From SZUA-430 sp964646885 (GTDB lineage Bacteria > Pseudomonadota > Alphaproteobacteria > Micropepsales > Micropepsaceae), in the NCBI GenBank assembly GCA_964646885.1, contig CAZYFM010000044.1:1-23551 (forward strand): a stretch of DNA of 23,551 bases. Reading direction: 5' to 3'. Under the pieces are notes generated by a model. That model saw only the letters and a program-made list of their open reading frames with translations. It did no database searches and was not told the DNA's origin. Within the stretch, counting starts at the first letter, position 1; every line of letters begins with the position of its first letter. Made by a program: the position numbers and the translations under genes. Positions 1 through 8,083 of this stretch are shown in pieces.

Positions 1-66
1 TATCAGACCGAAGCGTCCGAGGCGCAAAAGAAGGCATTCGAGTTATCCCACAAGAATCATGGCTAG
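1..66 (+). CDS. C-terminal end of a probable DUF1244 family protein (cut by window start)
   Basis: The first 66 bases read as 21 codons and a TAG stop in frame 1, giving a tail that starts YQTEASEAQKKAF. This resembles the C-terminal tail of DUF1244 proteins as I remember it (a conserved YQ-EAS/T-x-EQ-x-AF type ending). DUF1244 genes often sit just upstream of the DUF2312/GapR gene in alphaproteobacteria, which fits the neighbour here. The family has no established function that I can name. Only about a fifth of a usual DUF1244 protein is visible, so the call rests on a short match plus gene order. Confidence 0.5.
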   Translation, partial: YQTEASEAQKKAFELSHKNHG

Positions 67-150
67 GTGTGGTTGATCGCGGCCTGAGCGCTGATTAGGT
101 TTCCCGCCCTTGATCGTCGCGTATTCAGGACAAGTAACGGGATCCCTGCC

Positions 151-396
151 ATGGCCAAGCCAAATTTCGCCAAAGACCAGCTCAAGTCACTGGTCGAGCG
201 CGTCGAGCGTCTCGAAGAGGAAAAGGCCGCGCTGAGCAACGACCTCAAGGAGGTCTATGCCGAAGCCAAGGGCCAGGGCTTCGACACCAAGATCATGCGC
301 CAGGTCGTGCGCCTGCGCAAAATGGAGAGCCACGAGCGCGAAGAACGCGACGCACTCCTCGACCTCTACATGTCAGCGCTCGGAATGGCGAGCTAG
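151..396 (+). CDS. gapR: GapR / DUF2312 nucleoid-associated protein
   Basis: This 81-residue protein belongs to the DUF2312 family, whose Caulobacter member GapR binds AT-rich, overtwisted DNA ahead of replication and transcription and helps topoisomerases. The sequence shows the typical features: a charged, heptad-like N-terminal helix (about residues 5-40, containing LVERVERLEEEKAAL) that forms the coiled coil, and the family segment GFDTKIMRQVVRLRKM (about 48-63) followed by a C-terminal helix. Length is normal for the family. The ATG start has no strong ribosome site, but it coincides with the family N-terminus. The gene lies 84 bases after the probable DUF1244 gene and ends at a strong palindromic terminator shared with the convergent regulator. 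The family identity is secure. The function is transferred from Caulobacter. Confidence 0.92.
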   Translation: MAKPNFAKDQLKSLVERVERLEEEKAALSNDLKEVYAEAKGQGFDTKIMRQVVRLRKMESHEREERDALLDLYMSALGMAS

Positions 397-415
397 CCAG
401 CCTCAAGGCAAAAGA

Positions 416-440
416 AAAGCGCGGACAGTGTCCGCGCTTT
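416..440. terminator. Bidirectional intrinsic terminator between gapR and the TacA-like gene
   Basis: An 11-bp perfect stem (416-426 with 430-440) with a 3-base loop begins with AAA and ends with TTT, so it reads as a terminator on either strand. The plus side is followed by the T-rich sequence gcatttt. It sits between the two convergent stop codons and probably ends transcription of both genes. Confidence 0.85.
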
Positions 441-468
441 GCATTTTGCGTCAGCGATCAGCGAGTGA

Positions 469-1971
469 TCAGGCAGCCCCCGCCTGCTGGTCGTCAATGC
501 CCATTTCACGCAGTTTGCGATAAAGCGTCGAGCGGCCGATGCCGAGGCGGCGGGCCACTTCGGACATGTGACCGTCATACTTCTCGATCGCAAAGCGGAT
601 GAGCTCGTGTTCGATTTCTTCCAGCTTGCGCAGGTGACCATCGATGCCTGTCAGCTTTACGCCGGAAGCAACGAGCTGGTCCACCACGTCGCCAACCGAA
701 GGAGCCACGGCGTGCACGTCGCTGCTGTTCGCAGCGATCGGGATGTGGTCGACGCCGGTATCGTTGCCTGAAGTTTCGACCGTCACGCCCATCTGGCTTG
801 CAATCTGGGGGAAGTCGCCGGGGCGCAGGCATTCGCCGTCGCACAGCACGACCGCGCGGAACACGGTGTTCTCAAGCTGGCGGATATTGCCGGGCCAGTT
901 GTAGTTCTTCAGCATCTCCATCGCCGCGCGGTCAACGCCGACGATCTTCTTGTTCTCTTCGACCGCAAAACGGCGGATGAACAGTTCAACGAGACCCGCA
1001 ATGTCTTCGCGACGCTCGCGCAGCGCCGGCAGCTGCATCGGGAACACGTTGAGCCGGTAGAACAGGTCTTCGCGGAACTTGCCTTCCGCAACCTGCTGCT
1101 GGAGATTGCGATTGGTCGCCGAGATGAGGCGGATATCGACTTTCACGGGCCGCTTGGCGCCGACAGGATCAACTTCGCCTTCCTGGATCGCGCGAAGCAG
1201 CTTCACCTGCATGTCCAGTCGTAGTTCGCCGATTTCATCGAGGAACAGCGTGCCGCCATTTGCTTCCTGGAACTTGCCGATGTGCTTGTCGACGGCGCCG
1301 GTGAAGGCGCCTTTCTCGTGGCCGAACAGGATGCTTTCGATCAGCGTGTCGGGGATCGCACCGCAGTTGACGGCAACAAAGGGCTTGCCGGCACGGTCGG
1401 AGGCACCCTGGATGGCGCGCGCGAGGACTTCCTTGCCAACACCGCTTTCGCCTTCAATCAGGATCGGGATGTTCGACTGTGCCGCGCGGTCTGCAAGGCG
1501 CAGCACCGTGCGCATCGAGGGACTTTCGGCAATGAGGTCCCCAAGCGACAGGCGATTCTCCGAAACCTTCTTCAGGCGCTGGATTTCTCCCGTGAGGGCC
1601 TTCACCTTCAGCGCATTCTGGATCGAGACCTGGATGCGTTCCGGGCTTGCGGGTTTCACCAGGAAGTCATCGGCGCCGGCGCGCATGGCCGCGACAGCCG
1701 TATCTACGCCGCCCTGGGCCGTCAGCACGATCACGGGCAGCGTCGGATGGGTTGGACGAAGGCCTGCGAGCACTTCAAGCCCACCCATGCCGGGCATGAC
1801 GAGGTCGAGGAGCACGAGGCTGACCTGCGCGCCTTTCGGCCCGTTCAGCACATCAAGCGCTTCCTGTCCGGACGACGCCGTCAGCACCTGGATCCCGCAC
1901 TTCTCGGCCTGCGCCTGCAGAAGCCGGCGTTGCGTTGGATCGTCATCCACGATGAGCGTCGTATGCGCCAT
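469..1971 (-). CDS. Sigma-54-dependent response regulator, TacA-like (REC, AAA+, Fis HTH)
   Basis: This NtrC-class activator has 500 residues. The N-terminal receiver domain (about 1-120) has the acidic cluster D9-D11, phosphoacceptor D56, T84 and K106. The AAA+ domain (about 145-380) has Walker A GESGVGKE (174-181) and the sigma-54 contact loop GAFTGA (221-226). A Fis-type helix-turn-helix lies near the C-terminus (SEVARRLGIGRSTLYRKL). It should bind sigma-54 holoenzyme and open promoters when phosphorylated. I chose ATG at 1971 because AGGTGG lies 5 bases upstream. A GTG three codons earlier overlaps that site. In Caulobacter, tacA (stalk and polarity control) lies close to gapR, as I recall from the locus numbers CC_3315 and CC_3319, and it is activated by CtrA. 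The gapR neighbour and the CtrA-like box upstream both support a TacA orthologue. No partner kinase is visible here. Confidence 0.9.
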   Translation of the reverse strand: MAHTTLIVDDDPTQRRLLQAQAEKCGIQVLTASSGQEALDVLNGPKGAQVSLVLLDLVMPGMGGLEVLAGLRPTHPTLPVIVLTAQGGVDTAVAAMRAGADDFLVKPASPERIQVSIQNALKVKALTGEIQRLKKVSENRLSLGDLIAESPSMRTVLRLADRAAQSNIPILIEGESGVGKEVLARAIQGASDRAGKPFVAVNCGAIPDTLIESILFGHEKGAFTGAVDKHIGKFQEANGGTLFLDEIGELRLDMQVKLLRAIQEGEVDPVGAKRPVKVDIRLISATNRNLQQQVAEGKFREDLFYRLNVFPMQLPALRERREDIAGLVELFIRRFAVEENKKIVGVDRAAMEMLKNYNWPGNIRQLENTVFRAVVLCDGECLRPGDFPQIASQMGVTVETSGNDTGVDHIPIAANSSDVHAVAPSVGDVVDQLVASGVKLTGIDGHLRKLEEIEHELIRFAIEKYDGHMSEVARRLGIGRSTLYRKLREMGIDDQQAGAA

Positions 1972-2064
1972 GAAAGCCACCTTTGTTTTTTTGTTGGTTC
2001 ACCCCGGCACAACATGGCCCAACCCGGGTAAAAGTCGCTTTAAGCCGTTTCACTTCGGGCCAAT

Positions 2065-2081
2065 TTAGCGCTTTCTTAACC
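2065..2081. promoter_or_regulatory. Candidate CtrA binding site upstream of the TacA-like gene
   Basis: TTAG, seven bases, then TTAACC: this matches seven of the eight core positions of the CtrA consensus TTAA-N7-TTAA. It lies about 95-110 bases upstream of the TacA-like start, in the region shared with the divergent lipoprotein gene. A GANTC (CcrM) site lies nearby at 2108-2112. CtrA activates tacA in Caulobacter, so the location is sensible. Occupancy is inferred. Confidence 0.5.
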
Positions 2082-2267
2082 AGCGCTCGGATCCGGATGT
2101 GTTGTGCGAGTCACAGCAGACGAGCATTATGAGGCGCGGCGGACACAATTGCTTGCAAGTGGCAGGACGTAATGAGAGTTTCATTTCGCTTTTCTGATGT
2201 CCGGCTCGCGGGGGTTGCTCTGCTCACAGGGCAAGCGATTGGGGGCACCGGAAAGCTCATCGAGGGG

Positions 2268-2729
2268 GTGAAGCGCGGCGCACGGAGGCTACGAGCCTTA
2301 GTGCGCCGCTGCTGTTTCTGGACCCTTCTTCTGGCTTTGCCATCCTGCTCGACCTTCGAAGTAACTCCGTTTCTCAAGGAACAGATCACCGGCGACACCT
2401 GGCGTGCCTGCCTGGCGCGGGAGTACCAGGCACAAGCCCGGTTCCAGGTTCGCTATGGGCGCAATTGGGACGAGGCCGTGCAACTCTCGGAAAAAGGGCG
2501 TGCAGCCTTGGCCGGGACCGAGACAACGCCCTGGCCAATGCCGCCCGTGCTTCAGCAGCGCCAGCAGGGCATCGAAGAGGCCATTCGGCAAAAGGGGAGG
2601 TCCTGTGCTTGCGCCAAGTCTCAGGCCGCCCTGGACGGCTGGTCCTTGGCACTCGACCAGAGGCGCGACCAGGACACATTCCAGACCCAGTTCGACACCG
2701 CCTTTGCGGAATGTTCGGCACCTAAATGA
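2268..2729 (+). CDS. Small putative lipoprotein of unknown function
   Basis: I do not recognise the family. From the GTG at 2268 the product has 153 residues: a basic N-region, a hydrophobic stretch (FWTLLLAL) and a lipobox-like LPSC with the acceptor Cys at about residue 27. The mature part would be anchored to a membrane on the periplasmic side. It is Gln/Arg-rich and mostly hydrophilic, with three more cysteines (a CAC pair and one near the C-terminus). The start is uncertain. The frame is open back to an ATG at 2172 (AGGA upstream, 185 residues), but that would put 59 residues ahead of the lipobox Cys, too long for a signal peptide. A GTG at 2301, with GGAGG 12 bases upstream, is a third option. 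It ends 43 bases before selO and may be co-transcribed with it. Confidence 0.6.
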   Translation: MKRGARRLRALVRRCCFWTLLLALPSCSTFEVTPFLKEQITGDTWRACLAREYQAQARFQVRYGRNWDEAVQLSEKGRAALAGTETTPWPMPPVLQQRQQGIEEAIRQKGRSCACAKSQAALDGWSLALDQRRDQDTFQTQFDTAFAECSAPK

Positions 2730-2772
2730 ATGGATTTCGTATAGTCCTGAGCCCGGCAAGGAAAGCGCAAGC

Positions 2773-4091
2773 ATGATCCGCCTCGGCTTCGACAACACCT
2801 ATCGACGGCTGCCCGAGCGCTTCTACGCGCCGGTTGCACCGACCGTCGTCAGCGCCCCGAACCTCATCGCCTTCAATACGTCGCTGGCACGCGAACTGGG
2901 ACTGGAGGCCGAAGCGCTGGAGGGAGCTGCTGCAGAAGTCTTTTCCGGCAACCGGCTGCCCCTCGACGCGGAGCCCATTGCGCTCGCCTATGCAGGCCAC
3001 CAGTTCGGAAACTTCGTGCCGCAGCTCGGCGACGGTCGCGCGCTCCTGCTGGGCGAAGTCGTCGACATCCAGGGCCAGCGGCGAGACATCCAGTTGAAGG
3101 GATCCGGCCCCACGCCATTCTCCCGCCGGGGAGATGGCCGGGCCGCGCTCGGTCCCGTGCTGCGCGAATACATCGTCAGCGAAGCCATGCACGCCTTGGG
3201 AATTCCGACCTCCCGNNNNNNNNNNNNNNNNNNNNNNNNNNNNNNNNNNNNNNNNNNNNNNNNNNNNNNNNNNNNNNNNNNNNNNNNNNNNNNNNNNNNN
3301 NNNNNNNNNNNNNNNTCGCACGATGGATGAACGTGGGCTTCATCCACGGCGTCATGAATACGGACAACATGACTGTTTCGGGTGAGACGATCGACTACGG
3401 ACCATGCGCATTTCTGGACAGCTATGATCCGGCCAAGGTTTTCAGCTCGATCGACCACGCAGGCCGCTATGCCTTCGCCAACCAGCCGGCCATTGCGCAG
3501 TGGAACCTTGCCCGTTTTGCCGAGACGATCCTTCCGCTGATCGATGAAGACACCTCGCGGGCCATCGAGCTGGCCACCGAGCGCATTGAGGCCTTCTCCG
3601 ACATTTTCGAGCGAGAGTGGCTCACAGGCATGCGGGCGAAGCTCGGCCTGACAGGCGAGCAGGAAGGGGACCTCGAGCTCGCGCAGGAACTGTTGCAGGC
3701 GATGCACAAGGGCGAAGCCGATTTCACGTTGGCCTTCCGCAAGCTTGCTGCCGTTGCGCAAGACGAGCAAGCATCGGACGAGTTTCGTTCGTTGTTCAAG
3801 CCCGCCGCCGTCATCGATGCCTGGATATCACGTTGGAAGCCCAGGATCGAAGCGGAGACAGGTTCTGCGAAAGCCCGTGCGGCCTCCATGCGCCGCGCAA
3901 ACCCGCATTACATTCCTCGCAATCACAGGATCGAGGAAGCGATCCGCCGCGCGAATGAAGGCGACTTCGCCCTCTTTCACACGCTCCGGCAACTGCTGCT
4001 CCGCCCCTTCGAGGAGCAGGACGGGATGGAGGCTTACGCACAGCCGCCGAAGCCCGAAGAAAGGGTCCTCCAGACATTCTGCGGAACATGA
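2773..4091 (+). CDS. selO: SelO family protein adenylyltransferase (YdiU/UPF0061), interrupted by an assembly gap
   Basis: SelO is a pseudokinase-fold enzyme that transfers AMP from ATP to Ser/Thr/Tyr residues of target proteins and is linked to oxidative stress. The N-terminal part (148 codons) carries AYAGHQFG and the Lys of DIQLKGSGPTPFSR (K109). After the gap, WMNVGFIHGVMNTDNM and TIDYGPCAF supply the catalytic and metal-binding Asp/Asn residues (TDN and, ten residues on from its Asp, IDYG). The protein ends FCGT, with Cys third from the end, where eukaryotic SelO has selenocysteine. About 404 residues are visible against a family size near 480-490, so roughly 80 residues fall in the N run, including the conserved Arg-containing segment. 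The two halves lie in different frames only because the N run is a placeholder. AAGGAAAG upstream supports the ATG at 2773. Confidence 0.93.
3216..3315. other. Assembly gap (100 Ns) inside selO
   Basis: Exactly 100 Ns interrupt selO, a typical placeholder for a gap of unknown size. The reading frame before the gap (codons from 2773) and after it (codons from 3318) agree only if the true length leaves remainder 2 when divided by 3. From the family length I expect about 230-290 missing bases. Confidence 0.97.
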
Positions 4092-4161
4092 CCGCCGTAG
4101 GATTGAAGACCCCAATCAACATTGAAGCGTTGCGGGGCGTCTGCCATACAATGGCGTCAGA

Positions 4162-5508
4162 ATGACCGATGAAAAGAACACGCTGGGCCGGCGGTTGAAA
4201 CGCTACGCGAATGTGACCACCACCATGGGCGGCGCTGCCGCGCGCATGGCCGGCTCTCGCATGCTCGGAATAGAGCGGGACGAAAAGGTCGAGGCGGCTG
4301 AACTGAAGGCCGCATTGGGCAACCTGAAGGGCCCGCTGATGAAGGTCGCCCAGATGCTGTCAACGGTACCGGATGTGGTGCCGGCAAACTTCGCGGCTGA
4401 ACTCGCGACATTGCAGACGCAGGCGCCCGCGATGGGCTGGCCCTTTGTGCGCCGTCGCATGAGCGCGGAGCTTGGCCCGGACTGGGAAAAAAAGTTCAAA
4501 TCCTTCGAGCGCGAGGCCTCAGCCGCGGCATCGCTCGGGCAGGTCCACAAGGCCGTCGACAAGAAGGGCAGGGAACTGGCCTGCAAGCTTCAGTACCCCG
4601 ACATGGCGTCTGCCGTGGAAGCCGACCTCGCACAGCTCAAGATCCTGTTCTCGCTTTATCGGCGCATGGATCGGGCTATCGATCCGTCGGAAGTGGCTGA
4701 CGAAGTGGGTGCGCGCCTGCGCGAGGAATTGGACTACCGGCGGGAAGCGTCCCACATATCGCTCTACCGCATCATGCTGGCAGGCACGCCTTCGGTCCAT
4801 GTTCCGGAAGTGATCGGTGAGCTGTCGACAGGCCGCCTCCTCACCATGACCTGGATCACGGGGCGCCCGATTCTTGAATTCAAGTCGCGCTCGCTCGGCG
4901 ACCGCAACCGGATCGCCGAAACCATGTTCAAGGCATGGTGGCACCCCTTCAGCCATTACGCGGCCATCCATGGCGACCCGCATCTGGGCAACTACACGAT
5001 CAGGGAAAATCTCGATCTGAACCTGCTCGACTATGGCTGCATTCGCACCTTCCGGCCGAAATTCGTGGAGGGCGTCATCTCCCTTTACACGGCATTGCTG
5101 AAGAACGATGACGCGCTGGCTGTGCACGCGTACGAAACCTGGGGCTTTCGCAGCCTCAAGAAGGAACTGATTGAAGCGCTGAACATCTGGGCGCGCTTCA
5201 TCTACGCGCCCATGCTGGATGACCGCGTGCGCACGGTTGCCGATGGCGTGGAGCCTTCAGCCTACGGGCGAAAGGAAGCCTTCCAGGTTCATCAGCTGCT
5301 CAAGCAACTCGGTCCCGTGAAGCCGCCCCGCGAGTTCGTCTTCATGGACAGGGCCGCGATCGGGCTCGGCGCCGTCTTCCTGCATCTGCAGGCGGAGATG
5401 AATTTCTATCGCTTCTTCAACGAAGAGATTGCGAACTTCTCGCTTGCCGAAGTCACGAAGCGGCAGAAGAAGGCGTTTGAAACTGCCGGAGTGCCGCTGC
5501 CAGAGTGA
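4162..5508 (+). CDS. ABC1/UbiB (AarF/COQ8) family atypical kinase
   Basis: This 448-residue protein belongs to the family that includes UbiB and COQ8/ADCK3, atypical kinase or ATPase proteins that support ubiquinone biosynthesis and lipid handling. Visible signatures are the N-terminal GPLMKVAQMLST (about 57-68), aligned with the family KxGQ motif but reading KVAQ; the Ala-rich nucleotide loop SAAASLGQVH (120-129); the presumed ATP Lys in ACKLQYP (K142); HGDPHLGNY (270-278) with the catalytic Asp; and DYG (290-292) in place of DFG. I see no C-terminal membrane helices of the canonical UbiB type. It begins 70 bases after selO and lies 9 bases ahead of the DUF2332 gene, so it probably leads a four-gene operon. 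Its start lacks a clear ribosome site. Family is certain; whether it serves quinone synthesis is not. Confidence 0.9.
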   Translation: MTDEKNTLGRRLKRYANVTTTMGGAAARMAGSRMLGIERDEKVEAAELKAALGNLKGPLMKVAQMLSTVPDVVPANFAAELATLQTQAPAMGWPFVRRRMSAELGPDWEKKFKSFEREASAAASLGQVHKAVDKKGRELACKLQYPDMASAVEADLAQLKILFSLYRRMDRAIDPSEVADEVGARLREELDYRREASHISLYRIMLAGTPSVHVPEVIGELSTGRLLTMTWITGRPILEFKSRSLGDRNRIAETMFKAWWHPFSHYAAIHGDPHLGNYTIRENLDLNLLDYGCIRTFRPKFVEGVISLYTALLKNDDALAVHAYETWGFRSLKKELIEALNIWARFIYAPMLDDRVRTVADGVEPSAYGRKEAFQVHQLLKQLGPVKPPREFVFMDRAAIGLGAVFLHLQAEMNFYRFFNEEIANFSLAEVTKRQKKAFETAGVPLPE

Positions 5509-5517
5509 GGGTCGGTC

Positions 5518-6570
5518 ATGCAGGATAATGATTATTGGAGCCTGTTTTCCGCCGAGGCAGCGCGCATCGGTTCGCCCCTGTACCGCGATCTCGCGCTCAA
5601 GATCCGCGATGACGAACGCTTGCGGCGCATCGCTGCCCACGCAAAGCCTGGTCAGCCACAGGCGAACCTGATCCTTGCGTCTGTCCACTTCCTGCTGCTC
5701 AAGGGAAAGGCGCACCGCCTCGCGGAGCACTACCCGGACCTGCATCCCGGGGCGAAACCCTCATCCGATGCCTTCAGTCTGTTTCGGGATTTCTGCATCG
5801 AGCATGAGGAAGAGGTCTCGCGCCTTGTCGGCTCTCGCATTACCAACACAAATGAGGTGGCCAGGTGCACATCGTTGTATCCGGCTTTCGATCACGTGGC
5901 GCGGGAAACGGGAGGACCGCTTCACATGGTGGAGATCGGTCCAAGCGCCGGTCTGAACCTGAACTGGAACCACTATGCCTACAGCTTCGTGCGCGACGGC
6001 AAGACTGTGCTGGCAAGAACGCCGCGCGATGCCTTGTTGCCGCTGACAACGGAACTGCGTGGTGGCCGCGTCCCTTCACTGTCAGACCCGATGCCCGTCG
6101 TTGCCAGCAAGGTGGGCCTGGAGCTTAATCCCGTCGACCTCGCAAATCCCGATGACCGGTTATGGCTGCGGGCGCTGATCTTTCCCGAACTGACCCCGCG
6201 TTTTGCAAGGCTCGAAGGCGCGATAAGGACAGCGATGGCGTATCCGGTGAAGATGCGTTTCGGCGACGCGCTGGATCTTCTGGCGCCTGAGATTCAGGCA
6301 TTGCCGTCCAATGGCACGCCCGTGGTCTATCACTCCTTCGTCACCTACCAGTTCTCCACGGCCATGCGTGAGCGGCTTCACCGCACGCTTCTGGATCTCT
6401 CCGTGGTGCGCCCGATCTTCAGGGTGTCCGTCGAATGGGCTGCCAATGAGCATCCGCTGACAGTTTCACGCTACGAAAACGGCAGTAGCGAGTCTGTCGT
6501 GCTTGCTGATTGCAATCCGCATGGCGCTTGGCTTGAATGGCGCCACGAACCGAGGGTGGCTGCGCCATGA
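5518..6570 (+). CDS. DUF2332 family protein
   Basis: This 350-residue protein matches DUF2332, a family with no established function. Recognisable blocks are the early QANLILASVHFLLLKG, the central FRDFCIEHEEEVSRL and TNTNEVARCTSLYPAFDH, and the glycine-rich VEIGPSAGLNLNWNHYAYSF (about 139-158). That last block resembles the cofactor loop of Rossmann-type methyltransferases, so a nucleotide- or SAM-binding fold is possible but not shown. GAGGG lies 6 bases before the ATG at 5518. It starts 9 bases after the UbiB-type kinase, and its stop overlaps the start of the thioesterase gene (ATGA), so translational coupling is likely. No signal peptide or membrane segment is visible, suggesting a cytoplasmic protein. 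Confidence 0.85.
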   Translation: MQDNDYWSLFSAEAARIGSPLYRDLALKIRDDERLRRIAAHAKPGQPQANLILASVHFLLLKGKAHRLAEHYPDLHPGAKPSSDAFSLFRDFCIEHEEEVSRLVGSRITNTNEVARCTSLYPAFDHVARETGGPLHMVEIGPSAGLNLNWNHYAYSFVRDGKTVLARTPRDALLPLTTELRGGRVPSLSDPMPVVASKVGLELNPVDLANPDDRLWLRALIFPELTPRFARLEGAIRTAMAYPVKMRFGDALDLLAPEIQALPSNGTPVVYHSFVTYQFSTAMRERLHRTLLDLSVVRPIFRVSVEWAANEHPLTVSRYENGSSESVVLADCNPHGAWLEWRHEPRVAAP

Positions 6571-7019
6571 CAGACGATCTCCTGGAAGAAAATGTCCCCG
6601 AAATACCCGAGGGCTATACCCGCATGAACTGGTTCCAGGGTTTTGGCCGGCAGATCGGTCCCATGTACGAGCGCGTGAACGCCGACAAGTCCTACACCAG
6701 GGCGTTCCTCGTGTCCGAATCACACACCAATGGAATGAAGAATTGCCACGGCGGAATGCTGATGGCATTTGCCGACATGGCACTGGGGCACGCGATTTCG
6801 CTGCAGGAGAACCGCTATTGGGTCACCGTCCGCATGGTCACTGACTTCGTCGAGGCGGCGAAGGTCGGCGACTGGGTCGAGGGGACAGGTGTGATCACGG
6901 GCAGAGATGATGACATCTTCACTGTCACGGGACGTATCTGGTGTGGAGACCGCACCGTGATGTCGGCAACGGGCGTCTTCAAGGCGCTTGGGGTTCGCCC
7001 GCCTAGGCGCAAGGCCTGA
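6567..7019 (+). CDS. PaaI-type hotdog-fold thioesterase
   Basis: This 150-residue hotdog protein belongs to the PaaI-like acyl-CoA thioesterases. The hallmark HGG with a downstream acidic residue is clear: NCHGGMLMAFADMALG (about 59-74, D70). It is followed by the strand pairs VRMVTDFVEAAKVGDWVEG and the C-terminal ATGVFKAL. Such enzymes hydrolyse acyl-CoA thioesters in the cytoplasm, usually as homotetramers. The substrate here is unknown. The ATG at 6567 overlaps the DUF2332 stop by four bases. An in-frame ATG 30 bases upstream would add ten residues inside that gene and is less likely. The gene ends one base before the alpha/beta hydrolase. Confidence 0.88.
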   Translation: MTDDLLEENVPEIPEGYTRMNWFQGFGRQIGPMYERVNADKSYTRAFLVSESHTNGMKNCHGGMLMAFADMALGHAISLQENRYWVTVRMVTDFVEAAKVGDWVEGTGVITGRDDDIFTVTGRIWCGDRTVMSATGVFKALGVRPPRRKA

Positions 7020-7020
7020 C

Positions 7021-7962
7021 ATGTCCGGATCCTCAGGTTTGGGACCTCTGGCCCGGTATGAAGGCGCACGCGTGACAGGGCCGGAATGGTTCGAGAACGC
7101 AATCCGGGTCCAAAGCGAGAGCCACCGCGTCAAGGCCGCGGGAGCTGACATTCACTACCTGCGCTGGGGCGACCGCTCCAAGCCAGGGCTCCTCCTCGTG
7201 CACGGAAATGGTGCACACGCCTACTGGTGGAGCTTCGTCGCGCCCTTCATGGCGCGCGAGTACAACGTTGCAGCGCTCGATCTTTCCGGCATGGGAGATT
7301 CAACGCACCGGTCCCGGTACCAGATGGACTTCTTCGTCGAGGAATTGCTGGCTGTTGCAACCGATGCAGGCATGTTCGCGAACGCCGAGCCGCCCGTGAT
7401 CGTGGCGCATTCTTTTGGCGGCTTCGCGACAATACTCGCAGGCGCGCGTCACGGAGAGCGGCTTGCGGGAACCGTCATCGTGGATTCGCCGGTGAACCCG
7501 CCGGACCGTCCGGGAGGGCCGCCACACCGCGAGGCGAGGCCCCACAGGATCTATCCGTCGCTGACGGAGGCGCTGTCGAGGTTTCGGCTCGCGCCCGAAC
7601 AGCCCTGCGAGAATGACTACATCGTTGACTTCATCGCCCGGAAGTCGCTGAAGGAAGTGGAAGGCGGTTTGACCTGGAAGTTTGATCCATCGCTTTGGTC
7701 CTCGAGGTTTTCGATCGGGGACACGGCCGAATGTCTCCGGACCACGCGCTGCAGGATCGCCATCATGCGCGGGGAAAACTCCGTTCTGATGCCTCCCGAG
7801 GTGGGTGAGTACATGTTCAGCCTGTTGGGGCACGCCGCGCCGGTGATCGAAATTCCGCAGGCCCGCCACCATGTCATGCTCGATCAGCCGCTTGCTTTCG
7901 TGGCGGCCCTGCGCGCCCTTCTGGCGGATTGGAACCACTCATTACCAACGCGCCGCGTTTAG
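7021..7962 (+). CDS. Alpha/beta hydrolase
   Basis: This 313-residue alpha/beta-fold hydrolase has the oxyanion-hole segment LLLVHGNGAHAYWW (about 57-70), the strand LDLSGMGDS (87-94), and the nucleophile elbow VAHSFGGF with Ser131. The elbow reads A-H-S-F-G, so the first Gly of the usual GxSxG is Ala, a common variant. A late ARHHVMLDQP supplies the catalytic His. The acid residue is less clear; MRGENSV occupies the usual place of the GxxD loop. The start is the ATG one base after the thioesterase stop, which marks it as the last gene of the operon. It probably cleaves an ester or thioester, but the substrate cannot be read from sequence. No secretion signal is visible. Confidence 0.85.
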   Translation: MSGSSGLGPLARYEGARVTGPEWFENAIRVQSESHRVKAAGADIHYLRWGDRSKPGLLLVHGNGAHAYWWSFVAPFMAREYNVAALDLSGMGDSTHRSRYQMDFFVEELLAVATDAGMFANAEPPVIVAHSFGGFATILAGARHGERLAGTVIVDSPVNPPDRPGGPPHREARPHRIYPSLTEALSRFRLAPEQPCENDYIVDFIARKSLKEVEGGLTWKFDPSLWSSRFSIGDTAECLRTTRCRIAIMRGENSVLMPPEVGEYMFSLLGHAAPVIEIPQARHHVMLDQPLAFVAALRALLADWNHSLPTRRV

Positions 7963-8011
7963 AAATGGCTGGCTCGCGGCCCTTCGGGACAAAAAGCCCA
8001 CAAAACTGCGG

Positions 8012-8039
8012 TTGCTCCACTCGTCTTGATTGATATATT
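8012..8039 (+). promoter_or_regulatory. Candidate sigma-70-type promoter for the oxidase subunit IV / pnt genes
   Basis: TTGCTC (8012-8017) and TATATT (8034-8039) are separated by 16 bases and lie about 45 bases before the ATG of the oxidase subunit. The -10 element is good and the -35 moderate. This 121-base space is the only sizeable one upstream of the pnt operon. Confidence 0.4.
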
Positions 8040-8083
8040 CCGCGTCAATCTTGGTTTTGCTTGAATTCATGAAGGACACAGCA

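Noticed and set aside
1079..2068. Plus-strand open frames of 329 and 249 codons opposite the TacA-like gene
   Set aside because: They mirror a strongly conserved sigma-54 activator on the other strand and resemble no family. Long antisense frames are expected at this GC content.
2773..4091. selO as a frameshifted pseudogene
   Set aside because: The frame change coincides with the N run. Both halves carry intact conserved motifs, so an assembly gap explains it.
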